64,000 nucleotides of DNA, taken from an unidentified eubacterium SCB49 (GTDB lineage: Bacteria; Bacteroidota; Bacteroidia; Flavobacteriales; Flavobacteriaceae). The notes under the pieces are model-generated. The model saw nothing but the letters and a program-made list of their open reading frames with translations, was not told the DNA's origin and did no database searches. Positions 1-7,243 of the stretch are shown here, piece after piece (position 1 is the first letter of the stretch; the number at the start of each line of letters is the position of its first letter). The stretch spans positions 50,001 to 114,000 of the forward strand of contig ABCO01000011.1 of NCBI GenBank assembly GCA_000170815.1. The letters are read 5' to 3'. A program made the position numbers and the translations under genes.

Positions 1-304
1 GACTTATAAGTAGAACTAACGGGAAAGTTTGTTTACCTGTAGATAGATGTACATGACCGTGTTCTGAACCTTTAGAGAAAAACTCTAGACCTATTTGTAT
101 CAATATTCCTATCATTATAAATATGCCAGGATTACCTTCTAAATTTTCAAATACTTCAGGTAATAATTCAAATAATGTGATAGAGAGTAAAAAAGCACCA
201 CTAAATGCTAGATAAAGTGATATGTTTTTTACGTTTTTTGAGCTTAATATTGAAGCTACAATATATCCAAATACTACAGCTAAAAATAAAATTATAAATT
301 TCAT
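1..304 (-). CDS. ZIP family metal transporter, N-terminal part (cut by window edge)
   Basis: Reading leftward from an ATG at 304 gives about 101 residues with no stop before the window edge. It begins MKFIILFLAVVFGYIVAS, a hydrophobic first helix. A second helix ends in the ZIP-like motif SITLFELLPE, and a third (GILIQIGLEFFSKG) is followed by the His-rich loop SEHGHVHLS. This order matches ZIP (SLC39-like) zinc/iron importers of the inner membrane, whose His-rich loop follows helix III. The start codon overlaps the stop of the upstream methyltransferase gene (ATGA, 4 bases), so the two are probably co-transcribed. The conserved HSxxDG region lies outside the window, so metal specificity cannot be judged. 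Confidence 0.72.
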   Translation of the reverse strand, partial: MKFIILFLAVVFGYIVASILSSKNVKNISLYLAFSGAFLLSITLFELLPEVFENLEGNPGIFIMIGILIQIGLEFFSKGSEHGHVHLSTGKQTFPLVLLIS

Positions 305-1035
305 CGTTTAAAAATAAGAATTAATCTCTCTGAATTTTGTTTGTTGTACTCATTAAGGTGATAGTCTCCAAAAACTTCTATATTTTTTGCTCCTGCATTT
401 GTCAAGTATATTAAAAAATCTTGTTTTGTTAATGCTTTTACTTTTTCAACAAAAGAATACGTTTGACCGTTATCTTTAAAATTTATATGTTTCAATATAT
501 AGCCATCAACTATTTCTCTTTTAAGATTAAAAGAAATACCATTTACTATTTTGATTTCATCTTTAACTAAGTTGTCTTTTACAAAATCAATATTTAGAAA
601 ATCAATAACTCCATTTGCCTTTGGCTTTAGTTGTTTAATAATTGCATTGATCGTTGTTTGATTATCTTTTTCATTTTCAAAATATCCAAAACTTGTAAAT
701 AAATTAAATACAGCATCAAATTTTTTATTTAATGGAATACACATGTTATGAACCTTAAATGTGAGTCCTTTTTCTTCATATTGTTTCGCGAAATCAATAT
801 TTGATGTGGATAAGTCGATTCCAGTGACATTATATTTTAAATTATGTAATGTTTTTGAATGTCTACCACGCCCACAAGCTAGATCTAATATTTCAGCTTT
901 AGGAGGTAATTTAAGATATGATGTTAGGTTTTTCATAAAGTGAGCTGCCTCAGAATCATCTCTATCTTTGTATAGAATATGATAGTAAGGTGAATCAAAC
1001 CAGGAACTATACCATTTTTCTGTTTCTTTTTGCAT
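301..1035 (-). CDS. Class I SAM-dependent methyltransferase
   Basis: A soluble Rossmann-fold methyltransferase of about 244 residues. The SAM-binding motif I is ILDLACGRGRHS, followed by the acidic end of strand 2 in VTGIDLS. The following segment FDAVFNLFTSFGYF resembles motif IV of small-molecule methyltransferases. The N-terminus WYSSWFDSPYYHILYKDRD is typical of a Bacteroidota family with no assigned substrate. An upstream ATG at 1056 would add seven residues; I prefer 1035 because the conserved part begins there and a TATTTTTG box ends 18 bases upstream. The ZIP transporter follows with a 4-base overlap. Methyltransferase activity is inferred from the fold; the substrate is unknown. Confidence 0.82.
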   Translation of the reverse strand: MQKETEKWYSSWFDSPYYHILYKDRDDSEAAHFMKNLTSYLKLPPKAEILDLACGRGRHSKTLHNLKYNVTGIDLSTSNIDFAKQYEEKGLTFKVHNMCIPLNKKFDAVFNLFTSFGYFENEKDNQTTINAIIKQLKPKANGVIDFLNIDFVKDNLVKDEIKIVNGISFNLKREIVDGYILKHINFKDNGQTYSFVEKVKALTKQDFLIYLTNAGAKNIEVFGDYHLNEYNKQNSERLILIFKR

Positions 1036-1053
1036 GGGTATCATTAAGAGGTG

Positions 1054-1072
1054 CAAAAATACTGTATTTTTG
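1054..1072. promoter_or_regulatory. Overlapping divergent -7 boxes in a perfect palindrome
   Basis: TATTTTTG occurs on the minus strand (1061-1054, toward the methyltransferase/ZIP pair) and on the plus strand (1065-1072, toward the THUMP gene). Both match the Bacteroidota -7 consensus TAnnTTTG. The two lie within a 10-base inverted repeat with a 1-base centre at 1053-1073, so two polymerases could hardly occupy them at once. I see no clear -33 TTTG for either. Confidence 0.5.
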
Positions 1073-1093
1073 CTCTTTTAATAAAGTTCGTCT

Positions 1094-1118
1094 CTTTGTA
1101 ATTTAATTAATTACAAAG
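1094..1118. repeat. Inverted repeat in the THUMP gene leader
   Basis: CTTTGTAATT at 1094-1103 and AATTACAAAG at 1109-1118 form a 10-base inverted repeat around a 5-base centre, 35 bases before the THUMP methyltransferase start. There is no T-run after it, so it does not look like a terminator. It could be an operator or a leader hairpin; its role is unknown. Confidence 0.4.
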
Positions 1119-1152
1119 ATTTATTGGATTCCTGCCTTCTCAGGAAATATAT

Positions 1153-2316
1153 ATGGAAAAAAACTTTAAAATGGTAGCGAAGACCTTATATGGTCTTGAA
1201 GAAATATTAGCTCAAGAACTTAGAAAATTAGGTGCTTCTAATATAGAAATTGGAGTAAGAATGGTTTCTTTTGAAGGTGATACAGGCTTTATGTATAAGG
1301 CTAACCTTTGTTGTAGAACAGCGATTAAGATATTAAAACCAATTACAGGATTTAATGTGTTTACAGAAGATGATATTTATAACAAGATAAAAGCAATTCC
1401 TTGGGAAAAATATATGGAATCTAATGGCAGTCTAGCTGTTGATGCCACAGTGCATTCTAAGCAATTTACTCATTCTCAGTATATAGCTTTAAAAACTAAA
1501 GATGCAATTGTAGATCGTTTTAGAGAAAAGGAAGGTGTACGTCCAGATGTAGATTTAGATCATCCTACCTTAAGAATAAATATCCATATTGATAGAAATA
1601 TATGCACTGTAAGTCTTGATAGTTCTGGACAGTCATTGCATAAAAGAGGTTATAAAACAGAAGCTACTATTGCGCCAATAAATGAAGTACTTGCTGCTGG
1701 TATGATTATGCTTTCCGGTTGGAGTGGTCAGTGTGATTTTATGGACCCTATGTGTGGTAGTGGGACTATTGTGGCAGAAGCTGCTATGATTGCCTGTAAC
1801 ATACCTCCTAATCTTAATAAAGATGAATTTGGTTTTGAAACTTGGCCAGATTTTGATGTAGATCTTTATGAACTTATCGAAAATGCAGCTCTCAAGAAAA
1901 TAAAAGATTATCATTTTAAAATTTATGCTTCAGATAAAGATTATGGTGCACTTACTAAAGCTAAGCAAAATGTTAAAAATGCGAACTTAGATGAGTTTAT
2001 CACATTTCAGCAAGCAGATTTTTTTGAAACTAAAAAAGAAACAGATCGTTCCTTATATATTATGTTTAACCCTCCTTATGATGAGCGTTTAAGTATAGAT
2101 AATATTCAGTCTTTTTATGGTCAAATAGGTAATACTTTAAAACGTGGTTATCCTGATACTCAGGCATGGATGATTACTTCAAATCTAGAGGCACTTAAAA
2201 GTGTAGGTCTTAGGCCTTCTAAAAAGATTAAACTTTTTAATGGTCAGTTAGAAAGTAAATTTGTTCGTTATGATATCTATGAAGGTAGTAAAAAAGCGAG
2301 TAAAAACAATTATTAA
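1153..2316 (+). CDS. THUMP-domain 23S rRNA guanine-N2 methyltransferase (RlmL-type)
   Basis: 387 residues. Residues 1-160 hold a ferredoxin-like and THUMP RNA-binding region (MVAKTLYGLEEILAQELRKLG, typical of RlmL/YpsC N-termini). Residues 185-375 hold the Rossmann catalytic domain with motif I MDPMCGSGTIVAEAA and catalytic motif IV NPPY in IMFNPPYDERL. The family methylates an exocyclic guanine amine in 23S rRNA (G2445 in E. coli RlmL). Length fits single-domain Bacteroidota/Firmicutes members, which lack the RlmK half of the E. coli protein. The hemolysin III-like gene begins two bases after the stop, implying co-transcription. Confidence 0.9.
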   Translation: MEKNFKMVAKTLYGLEEILAQELRKLGASNIEIGVRMVSFEGDTGFMYKANLCCRTAIKILKPITGFNVFTEDDIYNKIKAIPWEKYMESNGSLAVDATVHSKQFTHSQYIALKTKDAIVDRFREKEGVRPDVDLDHPTLRINIHIDRNICTVSLDSSGQSLHKRGYKTEATIAPINEVLAAGMIMLSGWSGQCDFMDPMCGSGTIVAEAAMIACNIPPNLNKDEFGFETWPDFDVDLYELIENAALKKIKDYHFKIYASDKDYGALTKAKQNVKNANLDEFITFQQADFFETKKETDRSLYIMFNPPYDERLSIDNIQSFYGQIGNTLKRGYPDTQAWMITSNLEALKSVGLRPSKKIKLFNGQLESKFVRYDIYEGSKKASKNNY

Positions 2317-2318
2317 TC

Positions 2319-2942
2319 TTGAGAATACAAAGTAGGAAAGAAGAGTTTTGGAATGTAATAACTCATGGTTTTGGTTTTATAGCCAGTATTATTGGTTTGG
2401 TTTTATTGCTTCTGAAATTTTCTGAATCGACTACCGTTTCTATAGTTTCAATCTGTGTCTATGGTGCAAGTTTGATTGTACTTTATTTAAGTTCTACACT
2501 CTATCACGCAGTAAAAAAAGAATCGCTGAAGTTTAAATTTAGGGTGTTAGATCATATAAGTATATATTTTCTAATTGCGGGTACGTACACTCCAGTTACT
2601 TTAATAGCATTAGAACATTCTTTGGGCTGGTCTCTTTTTTATGCCGTTTGGAGTATGACAGCTGTAGGCTTATTTTTAAAACTATTTTTTACAGGACGTT
2701 TTGAGATAATATCTCTTATCCTTTACGTTGTAATGGGGTGGCTTATCGTATTTGATTTTTCTGAATTAAAAAGCATTGTCCCACAAAATGGTATTAATCT
2801 ATTAATGGCTGGAGGCGCTTTTTATATGGGAGGAATCGTATTCTATGTTTGGAATAAGTTAAAATACAATCATGTAATTTGGCATCTTTTTGTGCTAGCG
2901 GGTAGTATATCTCATTATTTATTGATCTATTTTTATCTGTAA
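2319..2942 (+). CDS. Hemolysin III / TrhA family membrane protein
   Basis: 207 residues with about seven membrane segments, of the PAQR-related hemolysin III family. Family marks are the N-terminal EEFWNVITHG, the central STLYHAV and LDHISIYFLIAGTYTPV, and the C-terminal HVIWHLFVLAGSISHY. The conserved Ser, Asp and His residues are proposed to bind a metal, suggesting hydrolase-type chemistry in the inner membrane. Bacterial TrhA has been linked to membrane energetics, and true hemolytic activity is doubtful. The start is TTG, two bases after the previous stop; no later ATG would keep the conserved EEFWN segment. The gene ends two bases before the convergent barrel protein. Confidence 0.85.
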   Translation: MRIQSRKEEFWNVITHGFGFIASIIGLVLLLLKFSESTTVSIVSICVYGASLIVLYLSSTLYHAVKKESLKFKFRVLDHISIYFLIAGTYTPVTLIALEHSLGWSLFYAVWSMTAVGLFLKLFFTGRFEIISLILYVVMGWLIVFDFSELKSIVPQNGINLLMAGGAFYMGGIVFYVWNKLKYNHVIWHLFVLAGSISHYLLIYFYL

Positions 2943-2944
2943 GT

Positions 2945-3643
2945 TTAATTCTCAAAAATAGGAATTAGATACGAAATAGAGTAACCATAGCCTACACCAA
3001 ACTCACTAAAGTCATTTACTTGATTAAAGCCTGGGATATAGATATTTCCGAAATTATCAGGTGTGTCTTCTATGATTTTTCTCTTTAATTCAAAATGAAG
3101 ATCTATAAAGATGTTTTTTGCAATCTCTGTTTTAAGGCCTAATTGTATTTCTAGCCAATGTGCAGTAAGACCAGTAAATTCTGTGTTTGATATAACAGTA
3201 TTTGCAGGGAAAGTTTGGTCAACTACATATACTTGATAAGCGAGTAGCTCTTGCTTAAATGTAGCAAAACCGTACCTTAAACCAGTGTAAATACTATTGT
3301 TTAAACCGAGCCAGTTTTTATGCGTGTTAAAATTGACACCCAGTTTTATATAACTACCAGATGTAATTGCGTTTAAGTTTTTTTCGTAAAAGTTTTTAGT
3401 TTCATTTCCCAGTTCTGCAGCTAGGTACATGTTCTTATTATATCTAAAATCTCCAAGTATTTGAAACCCCTTATAATCACTATCAATAAATGATCGAAAA
3501 GGTTTGGCAATATCTACCCCTAAACGAAGTCCGTGTTTAATTTTGGTTTGTAATGTATCTACAGGTTCAGATTCTTGTGCCATCATAGTCGATGAAAGGC
3601 ACAAAATACTAATGATAGATAGTAATATGGCTTTGAATTTCAT
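2945..3643 (-). CDS. Outer-membrane beta-barrel protein (DUF6048-like)
   Basis: 232 residues with a signal peptide ending near MMAQE, followed by alternating beta-strand segments such as HGLRLGVDIAKPF and YIKLGVNFNTH and a C-terminus ending in SYLIPIFEN. This fits a small outer-membrane barrel; the family name DUF6048 is from memory. It overlaps the upstream lipoprotein gene by 35 bases and lies in the order rlmD, lipoprotein, barrel. The pairing suggests the lipoprotein and barrel act together, but the function is unknown. Confidence 0.7.
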   Translation of the reverse strand: MKFKAILLSIISILCLSSTMMAQESEPVDTLQTKIKHGLRLGVDIAKPFRSFIDSDYKGFQILGDFRYNKNMYLAAELGNETKNFYEKNLNAITSGSYIKLGVNFNTHKNWLGLNNSIYTGLRYGFATFKQELLAYQVYVVDQTFPANTVISNTEFTGLTAHWLEIQLGLKTEIAKNIFIDLHFELKRKIIEDTPDNFGNIYIPGFNQVNDFSEFGVGYGYSISYLIPIFEN

Positions 3644-4121
3644 CCGCTACGTTGGTTTGATTTATCTCGTAATTAAGTATCCACGATGCACTATCGTTGT
3701 CTGAATCTGTCACATTTTCGCTAAAAGCTAAATTGTTAAATATAGTTTTATAAGCACATGCTCTATTAATGTAGATGTCTTCTGTTTGATAGTTTGCTAA
3801 AAATACATCAATTATTTCTGCACTTGTGTCTGTTGCTGCTCGCACTAATTTATACTGCGTATTATTTGTTGCTGTTCTAAGGGGTATTGCGATTGAGTCT
3901 GTGGTAACTTCGGTTAAAATTTCGGCCTCAGGTGTGTAATCCCCAATAACAGATAGGCCTACAACTTCCTTCGCATCGTCACGATTTAAATTATCTTTAA
4001 AAGTGATAATTAAAAAAGGAGTAGTGGCCTCGTTAGGGTCACAAATGTCATCACGCGTGCATCCATTAAATAGGAGCATCATTGAAACTAGTACTTGTGG
4101 CCAAAATTTTAAGAATTTCAT
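3609..4121 (-). CDS. Lipoprotein of unknown function (DUF6452-like)
   Basis: 170 residues starting MKFLKFWPQVLVSMMLLFNGC, a signal peptide with a lipobox-type Cys near residue 21. The next segment RDDICDPNEATTPFLIITFKD carries a second Cys. The mature part is probably beta-rich and should be anchored at the periplasmic or outer face of the outer membrane. Its ATG directly abuts the rlmD stop codon, and its 3' end overlaps the barrel gene by 35 bases, so translation is likely coupled. No enzymatic motif is visible. Confidence 0.72.
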   Translation of the reverse strand: MKFLKFWPQVLVSMMLLFNGCTRDDICDPNEATTPFLIITFKDNLNRDDAKEVVGLSVIGDYTPEAEILTEVTTDSIAIPLRTATNNTQYKLVRAATDTSAEIIDVFLANYQTEDIYINRACAYKTIFNNLAFSENVTDSDNDSASWILNYEINQTNVADEIQSHITIYH

Positions 4122-5531
4122 TTATCGTCTTTCTAAAAGTACCACGTTCTCTACGTGATGAGTTTGTGGAAACATATCTACGGGCTGAACTTTAGTTACT
4201 TTGTAGTTTTCATCTAATAACGCTAAATCACGTGCTTGTGTTGCACTGTTACAGCTTACATATACAATTTTTGGCGCATTTAGATTGATAAGCTGTTGCA
4301 CTACATCTTTATGCATACCATCTCTAGGAGGGTCTGTGATCACGATATCTGCTTTACCATGGGTATTTACAAAATCTTCATTAAAGACATCTTTCATATC
4401 TCCTACATAGAACTCTGCATTTGTAATGTTATTACGTTCTGCATTTTCTTTGGCCGCTATAATAGCATCAGGTACTGACTCTACGCCAATTACTTTTTTT
4501 GCTTTTTTTGCAACAAACTGTGCAATAGTTCCTGTACCTGTGTAAAGATCATACACGAGTTCTTCACCTGTAAGCCCTGCAAAATCTCTTGTTATTTTAT
4601 ACAACTCAAATGCTTGCTCACTATTGGTTTGGTAAAAAGACTTGGCATTTATTTTAAAAGTAAGCCCTTCCATTTCTTCCATAATATGATCTTCACCAGC
4701 GTAACATAGTACGTCTTGATCATAAATGGTGTCATTTCCTTTATTATTTATCACGTATTGTAATGATGTAATTTCAGGAAATTTTTCTTGAATCGCATCT
4801 AATAAATCGATACGGCTTTTAGTGTCTTTAAACATCTGAACCAAAACCATTATTTGTCCAGTGCTCGATGTACGTATCATTAGGGTTCTTAATATTCCTG
4901 TTTGATTTCGTACATTATAAAAAGGGATGTCTAATTCTTGTGCTTTTGCTTTAACAAAATCTCTAATCGCGTTACTAGGATCTTGTTGTAAATAACATTT
5001 GTTTAGGTCAAGTATTTTGTCCCACATTCCAGGTATATGAAAGCCTAGTGCATTTTTATTATCAATAATAGCATCACTTTGTATCTGTTCAAGTGTCAGC
5101 CATTTATTATCGCTAAATGAAAATTCCATTTTATTGCGATAGAAATACTGCTCATTAGCTGCTTTTATAGGAGTTATTTCTGGTAATTCTATCTTCCCAA
5201 GACGTGTAAGATTATTAACTACTTCTTTCTGTTTATAAAAAAGTTGGTGTTCATAGCCCATACTTTGCCATTTACAACCTCCACAAGTTCCAAAATGTTC
5301 ACATTTTGGATCTACACGTTTGTCAGATAATTTTGAAAAAGAAATAGCTGTTCCTTCAAAATACGCTTTTCTTTTCTTTGTGGTTTGTATTGTAGCTACA
5401 TCACCAGGAACTGCATTTTTAATAAATACAACTCTACCATCTGCAGCTTTTGCTACAGATTTTCCTTTAGCACCTGCGTCTAAAACGAGCAGGTCTTCTA
5501 AAATTACTCTTTTATTTTTTTTTCTTGCCAT
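4122..5531 (-). CDS. rlmD: 23S rRNA (uracil-5)-methyltransferase RlmD/RumA family
   Basis: 469 residues from MARKKNKRV. Residues 10-65 form a TRAM-type RNA-binding domain. Cys77, Cys83, Cys86 and Cys179 (CEHFGTCGGC and NKCYLQ) are the expected 4Fe-4S ligands. The SAM-binding motif is YDLYTGTGTIAQF, the substrate motif is VITDPPRDGMH, and the nucleophilic Cys lies in VYVSCNSATQARDL. The family makes m5U in 23S rRNA, or in tRNA for TrmA-like members; the exact site is not provable here. An upstream ATG would add 20 residues, but a TATTTTTG box sits only five bases before the ATG at 5531, which supports this start and a near-leaderless message. Confidence 0.9.
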   Translation of the reverse strand: MARKKNKRVILEDLLVLDAGAKGKSVAKAADGRVVFIKNAVPGDVATIQTTKKRKAYFEGTAISFSKLSDKRVDPKCEHFGTCGGCKWQSMGYEHQLFYKQKEVVNNLTRLGKIELPEITPIKAANEQYFYRNKMEFSFSDNKWLTLEQIQSDAIIDNKNALGFHIPGMWDKILDLNKCYLQQDPSNAIRDFVKAKAQELDIPFYNVRNQTGILRTLMIRTSSTGQIMVLVQMFKDTKSRIDLLDAIQEKFPEITSLQYVINNKGNDTIYDQDVLCYAGEDHIMEEMEGLTFKINAKSFYQTNSEQAFELYKITRDFAGLTGEELVYDLYTGTGTIAQFVAKKAKKVIGVESVPDAIIAAKENAERNNITNAEFYVGDMKDVFNEDFVNTHGKADIVITDPPRDGMHKDVVQQLINLNAPKIVYVSCNSATQARDLALLDENYKVTKVQPVDMFPQTHHVENVVLLERR

Positions 5532-5536
5532 TATGG

Positions 5537-5544
5537 CAAAAATA
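5537..5544 (-). promoter_or_regulatory. -7 box TATTTTTG for rlmD operon
   Basis: A perfect TAnnTTTG match on the minus strand ends five bases before the rlmD ATG. Transcription in Bacteroidota normally begins a few bases after this box, so the mRNA would have almost no leader. No convincing -33 TTTG is present. Confidence 0.5.
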
Positions 5545-5671
5545 TAACATTCGGTTAGTATTTCGATGAAGACAGTTAAAAAAGTCTGCACTAATTTTAG
5601 TAATTTGCAAACGGATGATTTCTCTCCTTTAAAAGAAGGAATAAAAGAAAATTATTTTAATTTAAAAAATT

Positions 5672-6916
5672 ATGTCAGTTACTCAAACAACAAAATCTCA
5701 AGATGCCATAGCCGTAGAGGATAAGTATGGTGCACACAATTATCACCCTTTACCAGTTGTATTAAATAGGGGAGAAGGTGTTTTTGTGTGGGATGTTGAA
5801 GGAAAAAAATATTATGACTTTCTTTCTGCATATTCTGCAGTAAATCAAGGACATTGTCACCCAAAAATTGTGAATGCTATGAATGAGCAAGCACAAACAC
5901 TAACTTTAACTTCGCGTGCTTTTCATAATGATGTATTAGGGAAATATGAAAAATATGCCGCAGAGTATTTTTCTTTTGATAAAGTACTTCCGATGAATAC
6001 AGGTGCTGAGGCGGTAGAGACTGCTTTGAAACTTTGTAGAAAATGGGCTTATGAAGTAAAAGGTATTAAAGAGAATGAAGCAGAAATTGTAGTTTGTGAA
6101 AATAATTTTCACGGAAGAACAACTACGATTATTTCTTTTTCAAATGATCCTGTAGCTCGTAAAAACTTTGGTCCTTATACAGATGGTTTTGTAAAAATAG
6201 AATACAACAATCTAGATGCTTTAAAGCAAGCTTTAGAAAGCAATAAAAATATAGCTGGGTTTTTAGTTGAGCCTATTCAAGGAGAAGCAGGAGTTTATGT
6301 GCCTTCAGAAGGGTATTTGGCAGGTGCTAAGGCTCTATGTGAAGAGTATAATGTGCTTTTTATTGCAGATGAAGTACAAACAGGAATTGCTAGAACAGGT
6401 AATTTATTAGCTGTTGATCACGAAAATGTTAAACCAGATATTTTAATTTTAGGAAAAGCACTTAGTGGAGGAGCATATCCTGTATCTGCTGTTTTAGCAA
6501 ATGACCCAATAATGAGTGTGATAAGACCAGGAACTCACGGTTCTACTTTTGGAGGAAATCCTGTTGCTGCTGCTGTTGCTATGGCAGCTTTAGAAGTTGT
6601 TAAAGAAGAGTCTCTTGCAGATAATGCAGAAAAGCTTGGTGCAATATTTAGAAATGAGATTAATGCTTTTATTGAAACAAGTAATATTGCAACCTTAGTA
6701 AGAGGTCGCGGGTTACTAAACGCAATTGTTATTAATGATGTAGAAGAGAGTGATACTGCTTGGAATATTTGTTTGCGTTTACGTGACAACGGATTATTAG
6801 CAAAACCTACCCACGGAAATATTATACGTTTTGCACCTCCGTTAGTGATGACAGAAGCTCAGTTAAGAGATTGTGTTTCTATTATAATCAATACATTAAA
6901 GGAATTTGAGAAATAG
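5672..6916 (+). CDS. rocD: Ornithine--oxo-acid aminotransferase
   Basis: 414 residues, a class III PLP-dependent aminotransferase. The PLP Lys is K262 in [17 protein letters not shown], and the cofactor-ring Asp is D233 in [13 protein letters not shown]. Other marks are [13 protein letters not shown] and NNFHGRT. The opening [14 protein letters not shown] and the [13 protein letters not shown] segment match ornithine aminotransferase rather than acetylornithine aminotransferase. It converts ornithine and 2-oxoglutarate to glutamate-5-semialdehyde and glutamate in arginine/proline metabolism. It is a single-gene unit ending in a strong hairpin. TAATTTG at 5601-5607 is a near-consensus -7 box. 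Confidence 0.93.
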   Translation: MSVTQTTKSQDAIAVEDKYGAHNYHPLPVVLNRGEGVFVWDVEGKKYYDFLSAYSAVNQGHCHPKIVNAMNEQAQTLTLTSRAFHNDVLGKYEKYAAEYFSFDKVLPMNTGAEAVETALKLCRKWAYEVKGIKENEAEIVVCENNFHGRTTTIISFSNDPVARKNFGPYTDGFVKIEYNNLDALKQALESNKNIAGFLVEPIQGEAGVYVPSEGYLAGAKALCEEYNVLFIADEVQTGIARTGNLLAVDHENVKPDILILGKALSGGAYPVSAVLANDPIMSVIRPGTHGSTFGGNPVAAAVAMAALEVVKEESLADNAEKLGAIFRNEINAFIETSNIATLVRGRGLLNAIVINDVEESDTAWNICLRLRDNGLLAKPTHGNIIRFAPPLVMTEAQLRDCVSIIINTLKEFEK

Positions 6917-6943
6917 TGATTTTTAGAAATTAAAATTTGAATC

Positions 6944-6979
6944 AAAAAAAAGCGACTCTATTTTTAGAGTCGCTTTTTT
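6944..6979. terminator. Bidirectional terminator after rocD
   Basis: AGCGACTCTA (6951-6960) pairs with TAGAGTCGCT (6965-6974) around a TTTT loop, with an A-run before and a T-run after. It can stop rocD on the plus strand and the DUF2752 remnant on the minus strand. Confidence 0.85.
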
Positions 6980-6999
6980 AATGTTGTAATCTTGTTAGG

Positions 7000-7237
7000 T
7001 TATTCTATACCGTAATCTTGCATCATTTGTTCGTTCATTTCAATAATTCCATCCATACCAATTGTTGGAAATTTGTTTATAGTATATAAAGAAATTATAG
7101 AATAAAAAGCAGCAACAAATTCGCCTCTAAAAAAAAGAACTGTGGCACGTTGTGCGCCACAGCCAAAACATTCTAAACCGAAGATTTTTTTTATAGGTAC
7201 AAGTAAACATATAGTCTTCAATTCCCTCTACGATCAT
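7000..7237 (-). pseudogene. DUF2752 membrane protein remnant, frameshifted at an A8 run
   Basis: From an ATG at 7237, six bases past the T9SS gene stop, the frame reads MIVEGIEDYMFTCTYKK. That matches the usual DUF2752 opening (EDYM..C...KK), but the frame breaks at eight A residues (7192-7185). Dropping one A restores IFGLECFGCGAQRATVLFFRGEFVAAF, the family core with its C..CG.QR motif. The second transmembrane part is missing: the protein ends NKFPTIGMDGIIEMNEQMMQDYGIE, a hydrophilic tail unlike DUF2752. An open frame from an ATG at 7221 (73 residues) reads through the core but lacks the proper start. A sequencing error, slippage at the homopolymer or true decay are all possible. Confidence 0.6.
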
Positions 7238-7243
7238 TTTATG

